NCBI GenBank assembly: GCA_030280995.1
Contig: JASXTE010000008.1
Coordinates: 1,755,001-1,819,000, forward strand
Reading direction: 5' to 3'
Length of the DNA stretch: 64,000 nucleotides
DNA from: Hemileia vastatrix
Taxonomy: Eukaryota > Basidiomycota > Pucciniomycetes > Pucciniales > Zaghouaniaceae
Each line of letters opens with the position of its first letter. Position 1 is the stretch's first letter. Under the pieces are notes generated by a model that saw only the letters and a list, made by a program, of their open reading frames with translations, was not told the origin of the DNA and ran no database searches. Positions 44,623 to 57,088 of the stretch are shown piece after piece. A program made the translations under genes and the position numbers.

Positions 44623-45314
44623 TTAGAAAAGATAATTTCTTTGAAATTGTTCAACATCATTATCAAAGCTTTGCATTAAAATTCTTCTTTTCATGAGGTC
44701 TTCATGGTTATTAGCTGGAGTTTCTTGAAAATAGGCCAGCATTTTTCGTTTCAACTCATTAGTAAAGTCAAGGAAAAGATAGCGATGAAAATTTGGGTAA
44801 TGATTGATATAGTCCGTCTTCACTCTACCAACATCATCAGTGTTGGTTATTTCGACAGCTAGAAGTTTAAATATGTTATTAAGTTATAGGTTTAGTCAAT
44901 TTTGATTAAAAGTTTTTTTAGTAAGATAAATAGGGTCTTACATTTAGAGCCAGGAAACATAGTCTCAGCAAAGTTAGTTGGGGGTACTGGCATTATAGGA
45001 TTAGGATCTTGTGAAGGCAAAATTAGGCCGGGATCCGTTGATGAAGATTGAACTTTTGAAGCTGTTTTTGTTCTTATTCGTTTTAAGAAGACAGGAATTT
45101 TGGATCGCTTTTTAGAAGTTGAGGGATCAGGGAGAGCTGCTGGTCCTAAATATACGTTTGTTTTAGAAGGAACTATTGGCCGGTTGCATTTGACTTTTTT
45201 TACACGGCATAAGTCGCAAGCTGTCCTGCCAGGAAGATTAGGATTGGACATTAAACAAGGTACCTGGTATCGAGCGCAGAGTTCACATGGAGCGACAAGT
45301 TCTTTGGAAGACAT
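44623..45314 (-). CDS. C copy 1 antisense zinc-cluster gene (two exons, intact)
   Basis: Opposite strand to gag-pol, ATG 123 bp inside the 3' LTR boundary. Exon 1 45314-44942 (373 nt); intron 44941-44859 (83 nt; donor GTAAGA, branch-like TTGACTAAACC, acceptor TTCTAG); exon 2 44858-44623. Spliced length is 609 nt, exactly 203 codons with the stop. Residues 10-43 form C-X2-C-X6-C-X12-C-X2-C-X6-C; the second half CDLCRVKKVKC is close to the basic Zn2Cys6 consensus. Then a basic stretch KKRSKIPVFLKRIRTKTASK (possible nuclear signal) and an exon 2 helix-rich end (LFLDFTNELKRKMLAYFQ). Likely a nuclear DNA-binding protein made by the element; whether it regulates the LTR is inference. Unspliced, exon 1 would end at 44892. 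Confidence 0.75.
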
Positions 45315-45427
45315 ATTGATGAAGATGAATTTTATAGTTGATTAAAGAAGATGGTGGTTGAAGGTTAAAGATGAATAATGTGTTCGACCACTTATGCAAA
45401 GTTTTAAGAATGGGGACATTCTCGATT

Positions 45428-45437
45428 GGAGGGAGGA
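45428..45437 (+). promoter_or_regulatory. Polypurine tract of C copy 1
   Basis: GGAGGGAGGA immediately before the LTR. Copy 2: 57079-57088. Confidence 0.8.
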
Positions 45438-46592
45438 TGTGGTAGCCTAAAGTTTAGTACGGCACCTAAGTATGTAAATGGAGTTATTACAGCATGCAAG
45501 ATTGGCGTTATTATTTTTTTTATATATAAAAGGGTTTATTTAATTTATTTGAGTTTTAAATATGAAGAAATTGGTCACGAGCGAATGCCTACACGAAAAC
45601 AATTTATTTTACGGAGAAAACTTATTTTTACGGTCTGGGAAATTTATAAGTATTAAGTCGAGTCACTCAAGAACCTTGGGAAATTTTCCCAGAATTTTTA
45701 CTATTTTTCTTATATTTTTAAATGAATTTTAAAGTTTTATAGAAATATTTACGTTTTTCAAAAATTACTTAACTTTGATGAATTTTCACGGGGTAATTAG
45801 AGCTGCGCAGACTACGAAAATTAGTTTGGTAGGTAAAAGGGAAGTAGCTCTATTATGTGTAATTTTTCTAGATTTTTTATTATGGTTTTAAGGTTCTAAA
45901 TTGAGTCCGGAAGTCCGGACAGACTCCGTTTCGACTCCGTACGGACTCCGTACGGACTCCGTTCCGGCTCCGTACGGACTCCGTACGGGCTCCGGATTGA
46001 CTCTGGAAGAGCTCTGGAGGGGAAAACTTAGGCACGTGACTAGGAATACTTAAGCGCATCTCAAACTCGAAATAGAAAAGGGGGACAGATCATACAGCTT
46101 AATCATTGACCACCACAGTCTCATTTTTTATTACTCAACAAATTAAAATAACTTGTAATACCCTTATAACATTATTATTTTTTTTACATAACATCTTAGA
46201 AATACAATTCAACAGTTTAAATAACACTTCATACAGGGTATCTTTAGAAAGGTCTTCGTCGCTGGGACTTGATTATTGCTGTCTCATATAAATTTAAAAT
46301 ATTATAAAAACATAAAAGTCAATCTTTACAGATCTTTCACTGGTACACCTTAATTGTTGTTATCAGTATTTCTTTCTCAACAGCCACTTTCTTTAAATCT
46401 CAATAAGCGTTAATTATTTTAGAGTTTCATTATTTTTTTTTATCAATCAGATCCAAGTAGATTGGTTAGCTTAGTGATTTAGAATTCCCATTTTGTTATT
46501 TTTATTGGAAGGACGGGGTTTTCAGCTAAATCCACACATCTCCTCCGGATTCTGCTTACAGCAAGGCGACTGTAAGAGTTTACCTTACCATA
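45438..46592 (+). repeat. LTR 2 of C (shared, central)
   Basis: Acts as 3' LTR of copy 1 and 5' LTR of copy 2. No target duplication borders it, which rules out two separate insertions side by side. Holds the palindromic TATA (45518-45531). Confidence 0.93.
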
Positions 46593-46594
46593 GT

Positions 46595-46611
46595 TGGCGC
46601 CCAACGTGGGG
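46595..46611 (+). promoter_or_regulatory. Primer binding site of C copy 2
   Basis: Same TGGCGCCCAACGTGGGG, two bases after LTR 2. The leader hairpins follow at 46664-46678 and 46713-46727. Confidence 0.8.
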
Positions 46612-46769
46612 TTCGATTTCTCTAGCTTTCTTTAAAAGACTTACTTGGATCAAGAACGTTATTAGCCTGCAAGAGGCTTATTTTCTGGAACTCTAATTGG
46701 ATTTTTGTTATTGGCCTGCAAGAGGCTTGTTATTTTATCGATTGTTAACGCTTTTCATTACTTATTGGG

Positions 46770-47201
46770 ATGTCTTCGTCTGCTGTTGCTTCTGGATCTT
46801 CAAACCCTCTTACTCCCTCAGTTAGAATTGTTTCTTGGGATGGCCCAAAGTTTGATGGGGAGGAGGTTAAATGGTTCATTAGCAGGTATGAAGCTGCTGC
46901 TGCTGTTGATGGTGCTTCCCATGTGGATATGGTGAAGCAAGTTAGATTTTTTATTGCCGATAGGGAGGTGGAAAAAGAGGTTATTGCTATGCAGGCATTT
47001 AAGGACAAGGATTGGGTTAAGCTTTCTAAAGCTATGATTGATAGATGGGGTGTTAGGTTTACAATGATGGACCTCAATAAAATTGTAGGTGACTGGCAAG
47101 CTAAAGGTGGTGTTTCTTCAATGGTGGACTTCAAAAAACTTTGTGTTCAGTTTGATGAAGTGGTAGAATATCTTATTTTGGTGGATGAATTAGTGCATTA
47201 A
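46770..47201 (+). pseudogene. gag: C copy 2 gag, N-terminal part, cut by TAA
   Basis: Predicted protein identical to that of copy 1, including the TAA at 47199-47201. Confidence 0.85.
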
Positions 47202-49379
47202 AATCAAGCAAAAGATTTGTTTTGGTCAGCATGCAGTAGGGATATTCGAATGGACGTCTTGAAGGATCTCTCAAGAAAGAATTTAATGAAGGAACTGCCA
47301 AACGGTGAGCAGAAGTTACCGGCTCTGGAGGTTATTAAAGAGAACATCCAAGCCCATCTAAAGTTATTAGCGTTGGACAAGTATCAAGAGTCTTGCACTC
47401 AATATGTCAGTAAGGTTAGCGAAGTTTTGGCCGAGAACAACGATATTATGGTCAAAGCCCAGGAGGCTAAGAAGGCACAAATGGGTGTTCCTGCTGCAAA
47501 AGTTGAGGGCAATGTAGACAATAAGATGGTCGATCACTTGGCCGATTTAACGAAACAATTAAAAATATTTGTTCAAGAGACTCAGAAGGCCAACAAGGCC
47601 CCAATCGCTTCTTCGTCGACGTCGACTTCTTATCAGTCCAGAGGTTATGAACGTCGAAATTATAATGGCAATAACAACGGTAACCGCTTCCCAGGCAATG
47701 GGAGAAATGGTGGGAATGGTGGTAATGGATATAGAGGTGGCTACGATGAGCCAAAGGTGTGCTCCTATTGTAATAGGAGGGGTCATAGAGCAACAGTTTG
47801 TTTTGCTCTTGATAAGGATATGGATGCTGGGCGAGTTTTATTTGATGGTAAAGTTTATAAATTTCCTGATGGTTCGTTCATCAAGCCCAGTGATGGACAG
47901 TCTCCTTCTGATTTGGTCAGAAGAAGTTTAACGGCTGAAAGAAGAGCCAGATTTGAAGAGGTGACGGATGAAGATGTTAATGCCAAGAGTGGCAAAAATG
48001 GTAACAGTAATGGTGGTAAAGCTGACAAGGGCAAGGAGAAAGAGGTCAGTAAAGCCACATTTTCTACTTCTTTTGGTGGTTTAGAGCTGGCGACGGTTGC
48101 CCAGGTGGAGGGTAGCTGTATGGCTGGCGAATACGATGTTAATGCTGCTAGAAGAGCAGCCGCTACTAAGGCGAAAAGTAGCATTCAGAGCCGATTGAGG
48201 GCTAATCCTGGCAAGGCCAATAACAAAGTGAACCCTTACTCTAAGGACAAGATTTCTAGTGCTCAAACTGCCGCCAACAAATTGAACCCTTACTCTAAGG
48301 ACGAATTATATAAAATGCAGAAGGGGATTGCTGATATGGGGCCCCCTAGTTATGGCAAGTTTGATTTAAATGGTGAGCCTATGCCAGAGGATGATTCGGA
48401 TTCTGAGGAGGATGTACCGTTGGCGTCTCTACCCAGACCAAGTTTTAGCGGTCCCATCCCAATGGAGGGAGTAAGAAGGACTAGCGATGGATCAGGATTA
48501 GTGCAAGAAGCTGTTGACGGAGTTAGGGTTATAGAAAGTGAAGATGTTATAATGGGGGGTGAAGATGGCTCGGTTGGACCTCAAGAGGTACCCAGGGCCA
48601 AGGTTGTTAAATCAAAGGTCCAGTATGAGCGGCCAGTAGTTTCTGGTCAAGCTAATGCGATGGACGCAGTTTTGAATAGGGTGAATCAACTTCAGATTCC
48701 CTTATCTTTGGGGGAGTTATTTACGATTAGTCCGGCACTTGCTGAAAAGCAAAAGAAGCATTTGACGAGGCGTCGGGTTTCCACTGGAGAGGTGGAATAT
48801 ATTTGTGAAAATGTTGAAAAGTTTGGGGAAGATGTAGATACACATTTTTCCGCTCCCCTGGGTTACCTGGTGGTAACTCTAAATGGTAAAGAAGTAAAGG
48901 CCTTGGTCGATTCAGGGTCTCAAATTAATTTAATTTCATTGGAGCAAGCGACGAGTATAGGCTTGCCAATTAAAAGTGGAACTGGGGGAAACCTCAGAGG
49001 TATTGGAGGGCATGCAACAGAGCTGATGGGTACTGCTGAGCATGTCAGGTTAGGCATTGGTGGATCTGTTGGTAAGGTTCACTTTTATGTGGCCAGAGGA
49101 GCAGTCAAAACTGTTCTTGGTGGTCCTTTTTTGATGGATTTTGAGGCCAGGATAGGGTATCAAGCTGGCATGGGGATTAGTTTGGAGATCACTGGTGAAG
49201 ATATGCGGAGGTTACATATGCGGTTAGCGCCCCCTGGAGATGAAGGTTGGGAAACACGGCCAGGGATTACTACTCTGTGCCAGTGTTGTGTTTGCACCAA
49301 GAAGTGGCATATAAAACGGACGGCTTCTGGTGAATTATGTTTGTTGGAAAGGGATGAATGCCCTCATTTTTTGGGGTAG
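47202..49379 (+). pseudogene. gag-pro: C copy 2 gag C-terminal part and protease
   Basis: First Met at 47217; 720 codons to TAG 49377-49379, the protein identical to copy 1 (zinc knuckle, Asp-Ser-Gly protease). Slippery-site candidate at 49367-49373. Confidence 0.88.
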
Positions 49380-51259
49380 CTGGGGCTGATCGCTCTAATG
49401 TTGTAATCTCTCCTCAGGATGAGATCCCGGATTGCAATAGGTCAGCTCACTTGGAGATAATTCAAGTGGATTCTCAATTATTTTCTGTTAATATTACTTT
49501 GGAGTGCAAATACGTTTTGGACTTTTCTATATGTTTATTGGATTTACCCTGTTTTTCTATTAAATTTAAAAATGGTAAAAAAGGAAAAATGGGCCAAATT
49601 AGGTTGGATAAAAATTGGAAGGGTATGTTTTATGACCTCCAGCAAGAGGTTAAACTGCAATTATCTCCTTCTATCACGGACCTCCAGCAAGAGGGTAAAC
49701 TGCAATTAACTCGTCAAAACTCAATAAAAAATCTCAGTATAAGTAAAACACAAAAAAATAATTTTTGTGAAAATTCATTTCCAGTTCTCCAGCGAGAGGT
49801 TAAACTGCCAACTTTCTTTACGGGTGATTTACTGTTGGATAAGGGAAGCAAAGGTGTTGGAAAATCTGTTTATAAATTAGACGAGGGAAAGGAGAAAAGG
49901 GTAAAATTTAAAAATGAAATAAAATATTTTTCTAATTTTTCTTATTCCGATTCTGGCGATGAAGAAGGTTCATTTGATGAAAGTTTTAATGGCAATACAA
50001 AAGAAAATGTTTTACCTCAAGTTAATTTAGATGTGGAGGCAGCCAAATATAAGAAAGTAGCAAATAAAGTTCGACCTATTAATGAACCGCTACCTGCTGA
50101 ATTAAATCCACCCTTGAGAAGACCAAGGTTATCAAGAGATCCTTATGAAAGTCCCTTGGTAAAGAATCCGCCTGAATTTTCTGAGACGTCAAGAATCACT
50201 TTTGAGAGACTGGGTGTTGTTAATTTTGGACCTGATGGTTGGTTGTCTGGAGAAGAGAAGAAGTTGTTGTTGGATGTGATGGTCAAGCGAGAGAAGGCCA
50301 TTGCTTTTGAAGAAGAGGAGAGGGGTGTGTTGAAGCATTCCTATGGGGAGCCTTACAAGATTCCTGTGGTATGTCATGAACCGTGGCAGCAGAAACCGAT
50401 TCCTATTCCGGCTGCATTAAAAGAAGCTTATATCGAAGTTGTCAGAGAACGGATACGCACTGGACTGTATGAGCAATCAACTTCAAGTTATTCTAGTCCG
50501 GTATTTTGTATCAAGAAACCTAATGGCAAGCTTAGAGTTGTTCATGATCTTAGGGAATTAAATAGGGTTACAATAAAGGATGCTGGAATACCGCCTAGTG
50601 CTGAGGAGTTTGTTGAAGCGTTTGCAGGGAGAGTGTGTTATGGTTTGGGAGATATTATGGGTGGATATGATGAGAGAGAGTTACATCCGGACTCAAGGCC
50701 ACTCACTACATTCGATACACCACTAGGACGTTTACAGTTAACAAGATTACCTCAAGGTGCAACAAATTCGGTTGCAGTTTATCAAGCTCAGATGGCTTGG
50801 ATCCTTCAAGATGAAATTCCACAATATGCTGGAATCTTTATAGATGATGGAGGAATTAAGGGACCAACAACCGACTATGATAACCAGGTGTTGGAAGAGA
50901 ATCCCGGGATACGCAAATTCATTTGGGAGTTTGCAATTACTTTAGAAAGAATCTTGTTTCGAATTGAAGAGGCTGGTTTAACTATTTCAGGTTCAAAATT
51001 TTCATGTTGTGTGCCAGCCTTAGAAATATTAGGCCATGTGGTATGTAGAGAGGGTAGGATTATGTCTAAGAAGAAGGTTAACAAAATTCAGTCCTGGCCA
51101 AGACCCAAGAATACGACCGAAGTTAGAGGGTTTTTAGGCGTTTGTGTATATGTTAGAATGTTTATCAAGGACTTTTCTTCATTGGCAGCTCCATTGAGAC
51201 GGTTAACGAGAAGGATGCAGACTGGGAGTGGGATGAAGAGTGTGAGAAGGCGTTTGTGA
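49358..51259 (+). pseudogene. pol: C copy 2 pol: linker and reverse transcriptase
   Basis: Same 633 codons as copy 1, with the FIDDGG active site and the same missing base near 51211, so RT and RNase H are out of frame here too. Confidence 0.88.
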
Positions 51260-53523
51260 AGTTGAAGGAGGTTGTAGGGAAGGATTTAGTCCTGCACAAG
51301 TTAGATTATGGAAAAGATGCTGGCAGAATTTATTTAGCAGTTGATTCAAGTCAGGTTGCAGCTGGGGCGGTTCTGTCTCAGATGGATAAAGCTGGTTACA
51401 TCAGGCCAGTTAGGTATGAATCTGTAGTATTTACTGAGGTCGAATCAAGATATTCTCAACCGAAATTGGAATTATGTGGTGTGGCGAAAATACTGAAGAA
51501 ACTTCAGCATATTTTGTGGGGGCAACATTTTGAGTTGCAAGTGGATGCGAAATCGTTAATCCAGATGATTAATTCCCCAAGTTTACCGAATGCACCCATG
51601 ACGAGATGGGTAGCTTTTATTCAACATTTTTCGTTTGATTTAGTTCATAAGCCTGGCAAAACTTTTACTATGCCAGATGGTTTATCAAGGAGACCACCCA
51701 CTGAAGAAGATTCAGACTCAGAAGAGTTCGATGAAGATATACCTATTATCAAAGCCAGCACTAAAGGAGCTGAAGACTTTCCATACCTCCCCCATGAGGT
51801 TAAACTGGCAGGACTATTGTGTTTAGATTATGATGATGATGACCTCCACCAAGAGGATAAACTGGAAAATAGTTTTTATGTTAATAAAGGTGTTGGAAAA
51901 GGTGTAGATAAATTCGGCAGAGAGGAGGTAGATGAAGATGTGGTGTATGTAGAGGAAAATGGATTGGTAGTGTGGGATAGTAGTAAATTAAGGAATGGTG
52001 TATATGTTGGAGAATTAGAGAATTTAAATAAAAAGGTGGATAAAGAGAAAGAGGTATTTTCAAATACGGTTTTCGAAGGATCCAAAGGTTCAGAAGAAAA
52101 ACGTCGACATAGCTCGATTAAAAATTTAATTAGGGGTCAACGATTATTGGCTCATTCATGTGCAGGTGATATTGGTGATAGAGAAGTCCCTATTGATGTT
52201 ATATTAATCGATTTTCAAGATGAAGTCTGGGGTCAGACTGGTTTTTATTTTTTGTTAGTCAAATATTTGTTGACTTTAGAGAGGCCAGAAGATTGTGAAG
52301 ACGATGAATGGGTGGCTATCAAGAGGAAGTCATCTACGTTTTACCTATCTGGTCGACGTTTAATGAGGAGAAGGTATCCAAATCCTCAAGTAGTTATAAC
52401 TCAACAGAAGGGGCAAGAATTAGTTTTGAAATCACTGCATGAAGATCTCGGGCATAGAGGCGTTGGAGAAACGTTTAGAAGAATTTCTGATCGATTTTGG
52501 TGGCCTGGCATGAAGATGGCTGTTAAACAGTGGGTTCAGTCATGCGAAGAATGTCAAAGACGAAGTTATTTAAGGCCAAAAGAACCTGGACGCGCGACCG
52601 GTGAATATACGCTCTTTGGAAGAGTTAGTTTAGATGCCGTTCATATAAAAGAGGGACGGTATAAATATTTAATTGTGGCCAGAGATTATTTATCTGGTTG
52701 GGTAGAGGCAGCGCCTCTTATTAATTTAACTGCCAAAAATGTGGCAGAATTTTTTTTGAATAATTGGGTATATAGGTATGGGGTGATGAAGTTAGTGACG
52801 GTAGATGGAGGTCCTGAATTTGGGACAGAGTTTAAAGAGGCCGTATTGAAAGTTGGATCAAAGGTTAGGGTAGCAACCCCATATTATCCTGAAGCTGAAG
52901 GCATGGTTGAAAGAGGGCATCAAGTTATTAAGGATGCTTTAGTTAAAATGTGTGGGACAAGTGCCGAAAAGTGGAGGCACTATTTACCTTTAGTTTTATT
53001 TGCTGATCGAATCACTGCCAAAAGGACGACTGGATTTTCACCTTATGAACTTGTTTTTGGGCAGAAAGCAGTTTTACCGGTTGATTTAGAAGCTGAATCA
53101 TATCTTGGAGTTGACTGGGACACGGTCAAAACTACTGAAGAATTATTGTGTGCAAGAATGATGCAGCTAGAAAAGAAAGAGGAATATTTAGAAAAGGCAT
53201 ATTCACGGATGATGAAGATCCGAAATCAATCAGTTAGATATTGGGATGAGCGGTTGGCACATCGATTAAGGAAGCCTTTGAACCCAGGTGATATGGTCCT
53301 GGTGTATAATAGGAGTTTGGAAAGTCAATGGGGAAAGATGTTTGCAGATAGGTGGAATGGACCGTATAAAATCAAGGAGCAAGTTTCCGGCGGTTCATAT
53401 GTGCTAGAAGAGTTGGATGGAGTAGTATTAAAGAAGAGGGTAGCAGCCGATCAAGTGAAACGGTTCTATCCTAGAGGCACCAGGAGTGCCGAAGTCTTCC
53501 TCCGCAATGAGGATAAACTATGA
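51211..53523 (+). pseudogene. pol: C copy 2 pol: RNase H and integrase
   Basis: The open frame from Met runs 51256-53523 and gives a protein identical to copy 1. Confidence 0.88.
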
Positions 53524-53816
53524 TATCAACAAAATTTTATGGATTCCTCCGCAATGAGGATAAACTATGATATCAATGAAACTTTATGGATTCCTCCGAA
53601 ATGAGGATAAACTACAATTTTAACGACATTTATCAAATTTTATACCTCCGCAATGAGGATAAACTATGATATCAATGAAACTTTATGGATTCCTCCGAAA
53701 TGAGGATAAACTACAATTTTAACGACATTTATCAAATTTTATACCTCCGCAATGAGGATAAACTATGATATCTACGAAATTTTATGGATTCCTCCGCAAC
53801 GAGTATAAACTATCTT
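53497..53816 (+). repeat. Hairpin-motif array 1 (C copy 2)
   Basis: Seven units at the same offsets as in copy 1. It is followed by the H1-H3 hairpins (54028-54437) and the A-rich tract (54621-54829). Confidence 0.9.
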
Positions 53817-54668
53817 CTTTTTTTTATCAAAATACTTTACTATCGTTACACTGTATATGGTCGACGAAACTATGATGAAACTTAACGAAATTCAAGAAGA
53901 CCTTCTTTGAAATTTTCAAAATTTTAAATTCTTAAAATATGGGTGAAGATAGAGTTGGAAATTTTTTAAAATTTATTGGAAGAAGTGTTCACAGGGGAAC
54001 CTTCTTAATTAAATATTGGCAAGTGTGGGGGTAATTGATGGGCTGGCTGCTCTATACACAATTACCCCATAATGTTCGTTTCCAAAATTTTCCCTGTTTC
54101 TAGTTGAATCCTGGCTTTGTCTTTTAATTTTAGGAAGTCCACTAAGACTATAAACTGGAACGAATCAAGAGACACCGCTCTCAATGCTGGATTCAAGATT
54201 TTCTTATTTTGTTTTTGATTTTTTTTATGTTAGATTGTGATTTCTTTTCTTTAATATATATTATGAATTATTGTAAAGGTGATGCTCACTGGTGGTCTCT
54301 AATCATTTTTATAAATTGGAGGGAGCCCACCCAGTGATCATCATTATAAAAATTATCTTCTAAAAACTTTCATTTATTTTCTTTTCTTTTCAATTTCTTA
54401 AAATTGTGTAACCACATCAAGTTGCACTTGGATGTGGGTATGATGTCGAGGGTACGGCTCATCAAATGGCCGGGGGGCATCTTTTAAAATTTTAATTTTG
54501 ATAATTTTTTTTATTATTACTTTTTTTATCTTTCTTTTCACATTTGTTTATCTTTCTTTAAAAATTAAATTTTAACTTTTATTTCAAAACTATCTTTTCT
54601 AAATCTTATATTTTAAATTAAAAACAAATTAAAATAAAATAAAATAAAAATAAAAATAAAAAATAAAA

Positions 54669-54699
<31 letters not shown>

Positions 54700-54795
54700 T
54701 AAAAATAAAAATAAAAAATAAAAATAAAAATAAATAAAAATAAAAATAAATAAATAAAAATAAAATAATAAAAAAAAATAAATAAATAAAAATAA

Positions 54796-54831
<36 letters not shown>

Positions 54832-54984
54832 AAAAAATTAATTAATTAAATCAAAAATTTTTATTATATTTCTTAGTTTTATTTTTCAGTATTCCTTCTT
54901 TTTTAGTTTATTCATATAGTTTAGACAGGAAACAGGGTCTAGGGAAACTCAATACCTATGGGATTTTACTTCAAGACATCTGTT

Positions 54985-55684
54985 AGTCCTCCAAGACTTT
55001 AAACTGGCTACTGTTCAAGACGTTCTTTAAGTTTTTTTTTTTTTTTTTTACTCGTATTTTGGAGCTGTTAGTCCTCCAAGACTTTAAACTGGCTACTGTT
55101 CAAGACGTTCTTTAAGGTTTTTTTTATACGAATTTTGGAGCTGTTAGTCCTCCAAGACTTTAAACTGGCTAATTTTCAAGACTATCGTTAAAATTTTTTT
55201 TTATTGGATTTGTTAGGTCCACCAAGACCTTAAACTGGACTGTTATCAAGCTGTTGGGTCCACCATGACCTTAAACTGGATTTCTTATCGATTAAATGTT
55301 TGGTCCACCATGACTTTAAACTGGTAGTTCATTCATTGTTTAGTCCACTATGACTTTAAACTGGAAAATTAATATCTGCAGGATAATTCAACATTCATTG
55401 GACCACTATGGCCTTATACTGGATTACTTGTCGATCAAATGTTTGGTCCACTATGACATTAAACTGGATTATCAAATTTATTCAATCTTTGCTCAAGCCT
55501 AGGCCTTACTTAGGAATTTATCAAGTTATTTATGCACCTAAACGATCTTTGGTCCACCAAGACCATAAACTGGCAATCGATTATATGTTTGGTCTGCCAA
55601 GACTTTAAATTGGAATGTCAATCTTGTTTGGATAACTCAATTCAATCTTTTAATTTATCACTGTCCACTAAGACTCTAAACTAG
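54985..55684 (+). repeat. Hairpin-motif array 2 (C copy 2)
   Basis: Same units and spacing as 43334-44033. After it, 55685-56273 is the noncoding counterpart of 44034-44622. Confidence 0.85.
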
Positions 55685-56273
55685 TTATTCAATTATTTCT
55701 GGAATTGGGTGCTGATAGCTTTAGGAGGTTAAAATTTTAGGTGGTGATGATGCTAAGGAAAGCATAATGGTTAATTAGGTGAAATTTGTGGCGCTTTAAC
55801 ATGGTCTAAAGTTAATATTATTATTGGAAGCCTGGCAAAAGTATTTTATGGGTTTGCTGTATAGCAAAGTTTGAAAATTGTGATGAAGGAATCAGAAGTT
55901 AGGATGGTAGTTGGATTTTAGGGAATGATTTTTTTTAGTGCCTCATAGTTAGGCCATTTTTTTTTGGTGTGAAGCTTGGAGGACCTTATGGCGAGATTGG
56001 AATCATAGAATTCGGCTCAGTGGGGGGCCCTATGAGGTTGGAATCAGGAGTATTCGGCTCATAGGAAGATCCACTCTCTCAATGCTGTGACAAGAAGGAA
56101 GACTGGTATATGGGAGTCTGAAGGGATTCAAACCTTGCTCTCAGTAGTGGAATCATCACAAGATTTATATTATTTTATTTTATTTTATATCAAGCCAGAG
56201 AAGAAAGAAAACATCATTTATGTTGAAAGTTTAAGAAGACCAAGCAAAAACAAAATTTTATCAAGTTATACTG

Positions 56274-56965
56274 TTAGAAAAGATAATTTCTTTGAAATTG
56301 TTCAACATCATTATCAAAGCTTTGCATTAAAATTCTTCTTTTCATGAGGTCTTCATGGTTATTAGCTGGAGTTTCTTGAAAATAGGCCAGCATTTTTCGT
56401 TTCAACTCATTAGTAAAGTCAAGGAAAAGATAGCGATGAAAATTTGGGTAATGATTGATATAGTCCGTCTTCACTCTACCAACATCATCAGTGTTGGTTA
56501 TTTCGACAGCTAGAAGTTTAAATATGTTATTAAGTTATAGGTTTAGTCAATTTTGATTAAAAGTTTTTTTAGTAAGATAAATAGGGTCTTACATTTAGAG
56601 CCAGGAAACATAGTCTCAGCAAAGTTAGTTGGGGGTACTGGCATTATAGGATTAGGATCTTGTGAAGGCAAAATTAGGCCGGGATCCGTTGATGAAGATT
56701 GAACTTTTGAAGCTGTTTTTGTTCTTATTCGTTTTAAGAAGACAGGAATTTTGGATCGCTTTTTAGAAGTTGAGGGATCAGGGAGAGCTGCTGGTCCTAA
56801 ATATACGTTTGTTTTAGAAGGAACTATTGGCCGGTTGCATTTGACTTTTTTTACACGGCATAAGTCGCAAGCTGTCCTGCCAGGAAGATTAGGATTGGAC
56901 ATTAAACAAGGTACCTGGTATCGAGCGCAGAGTTCACATGGAGCGACAAGTTCTTTGGAAGACAT
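56274..56965 (-). CDS. C copy 2 antisense zinc-cluster gene
   Basis: Exon 1 56965-56593, intron 56592-56510, exon 2 56509-56274; the predicted protein is identical to copy 1. Cysteine module at 56938-56837. The lone internal difference between the two C copies (56167) falls outside it. Confidence 0.75.
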
Positions 56966-57088
56966 ATTGATGAAGATGAATTTTATAGTTGATTAAAGAA
57001 GATGGTGGTTGAAGGTTAAAGATGAATAATGTGTTCGACCACTTATGCAAAGTTTTAAGAATGGGGACATTCTCGATTGGAGGGAGGA

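Noticed and set aside
45334..45340. TATAAAA on the minus strand just before the antisense ATG of C
   Set aside because: Only about 20 bp from the ATG, too near to start an RNA including it; the LTR palindrome is a better candidate.
45100..45345. Plus-strand open frame of 81 codons opposite the antisense gene (also 56751-56996)
   Set aside because: Mirror of the coding antisense strand; the minus strand has the cysteine module, intron and homologues.
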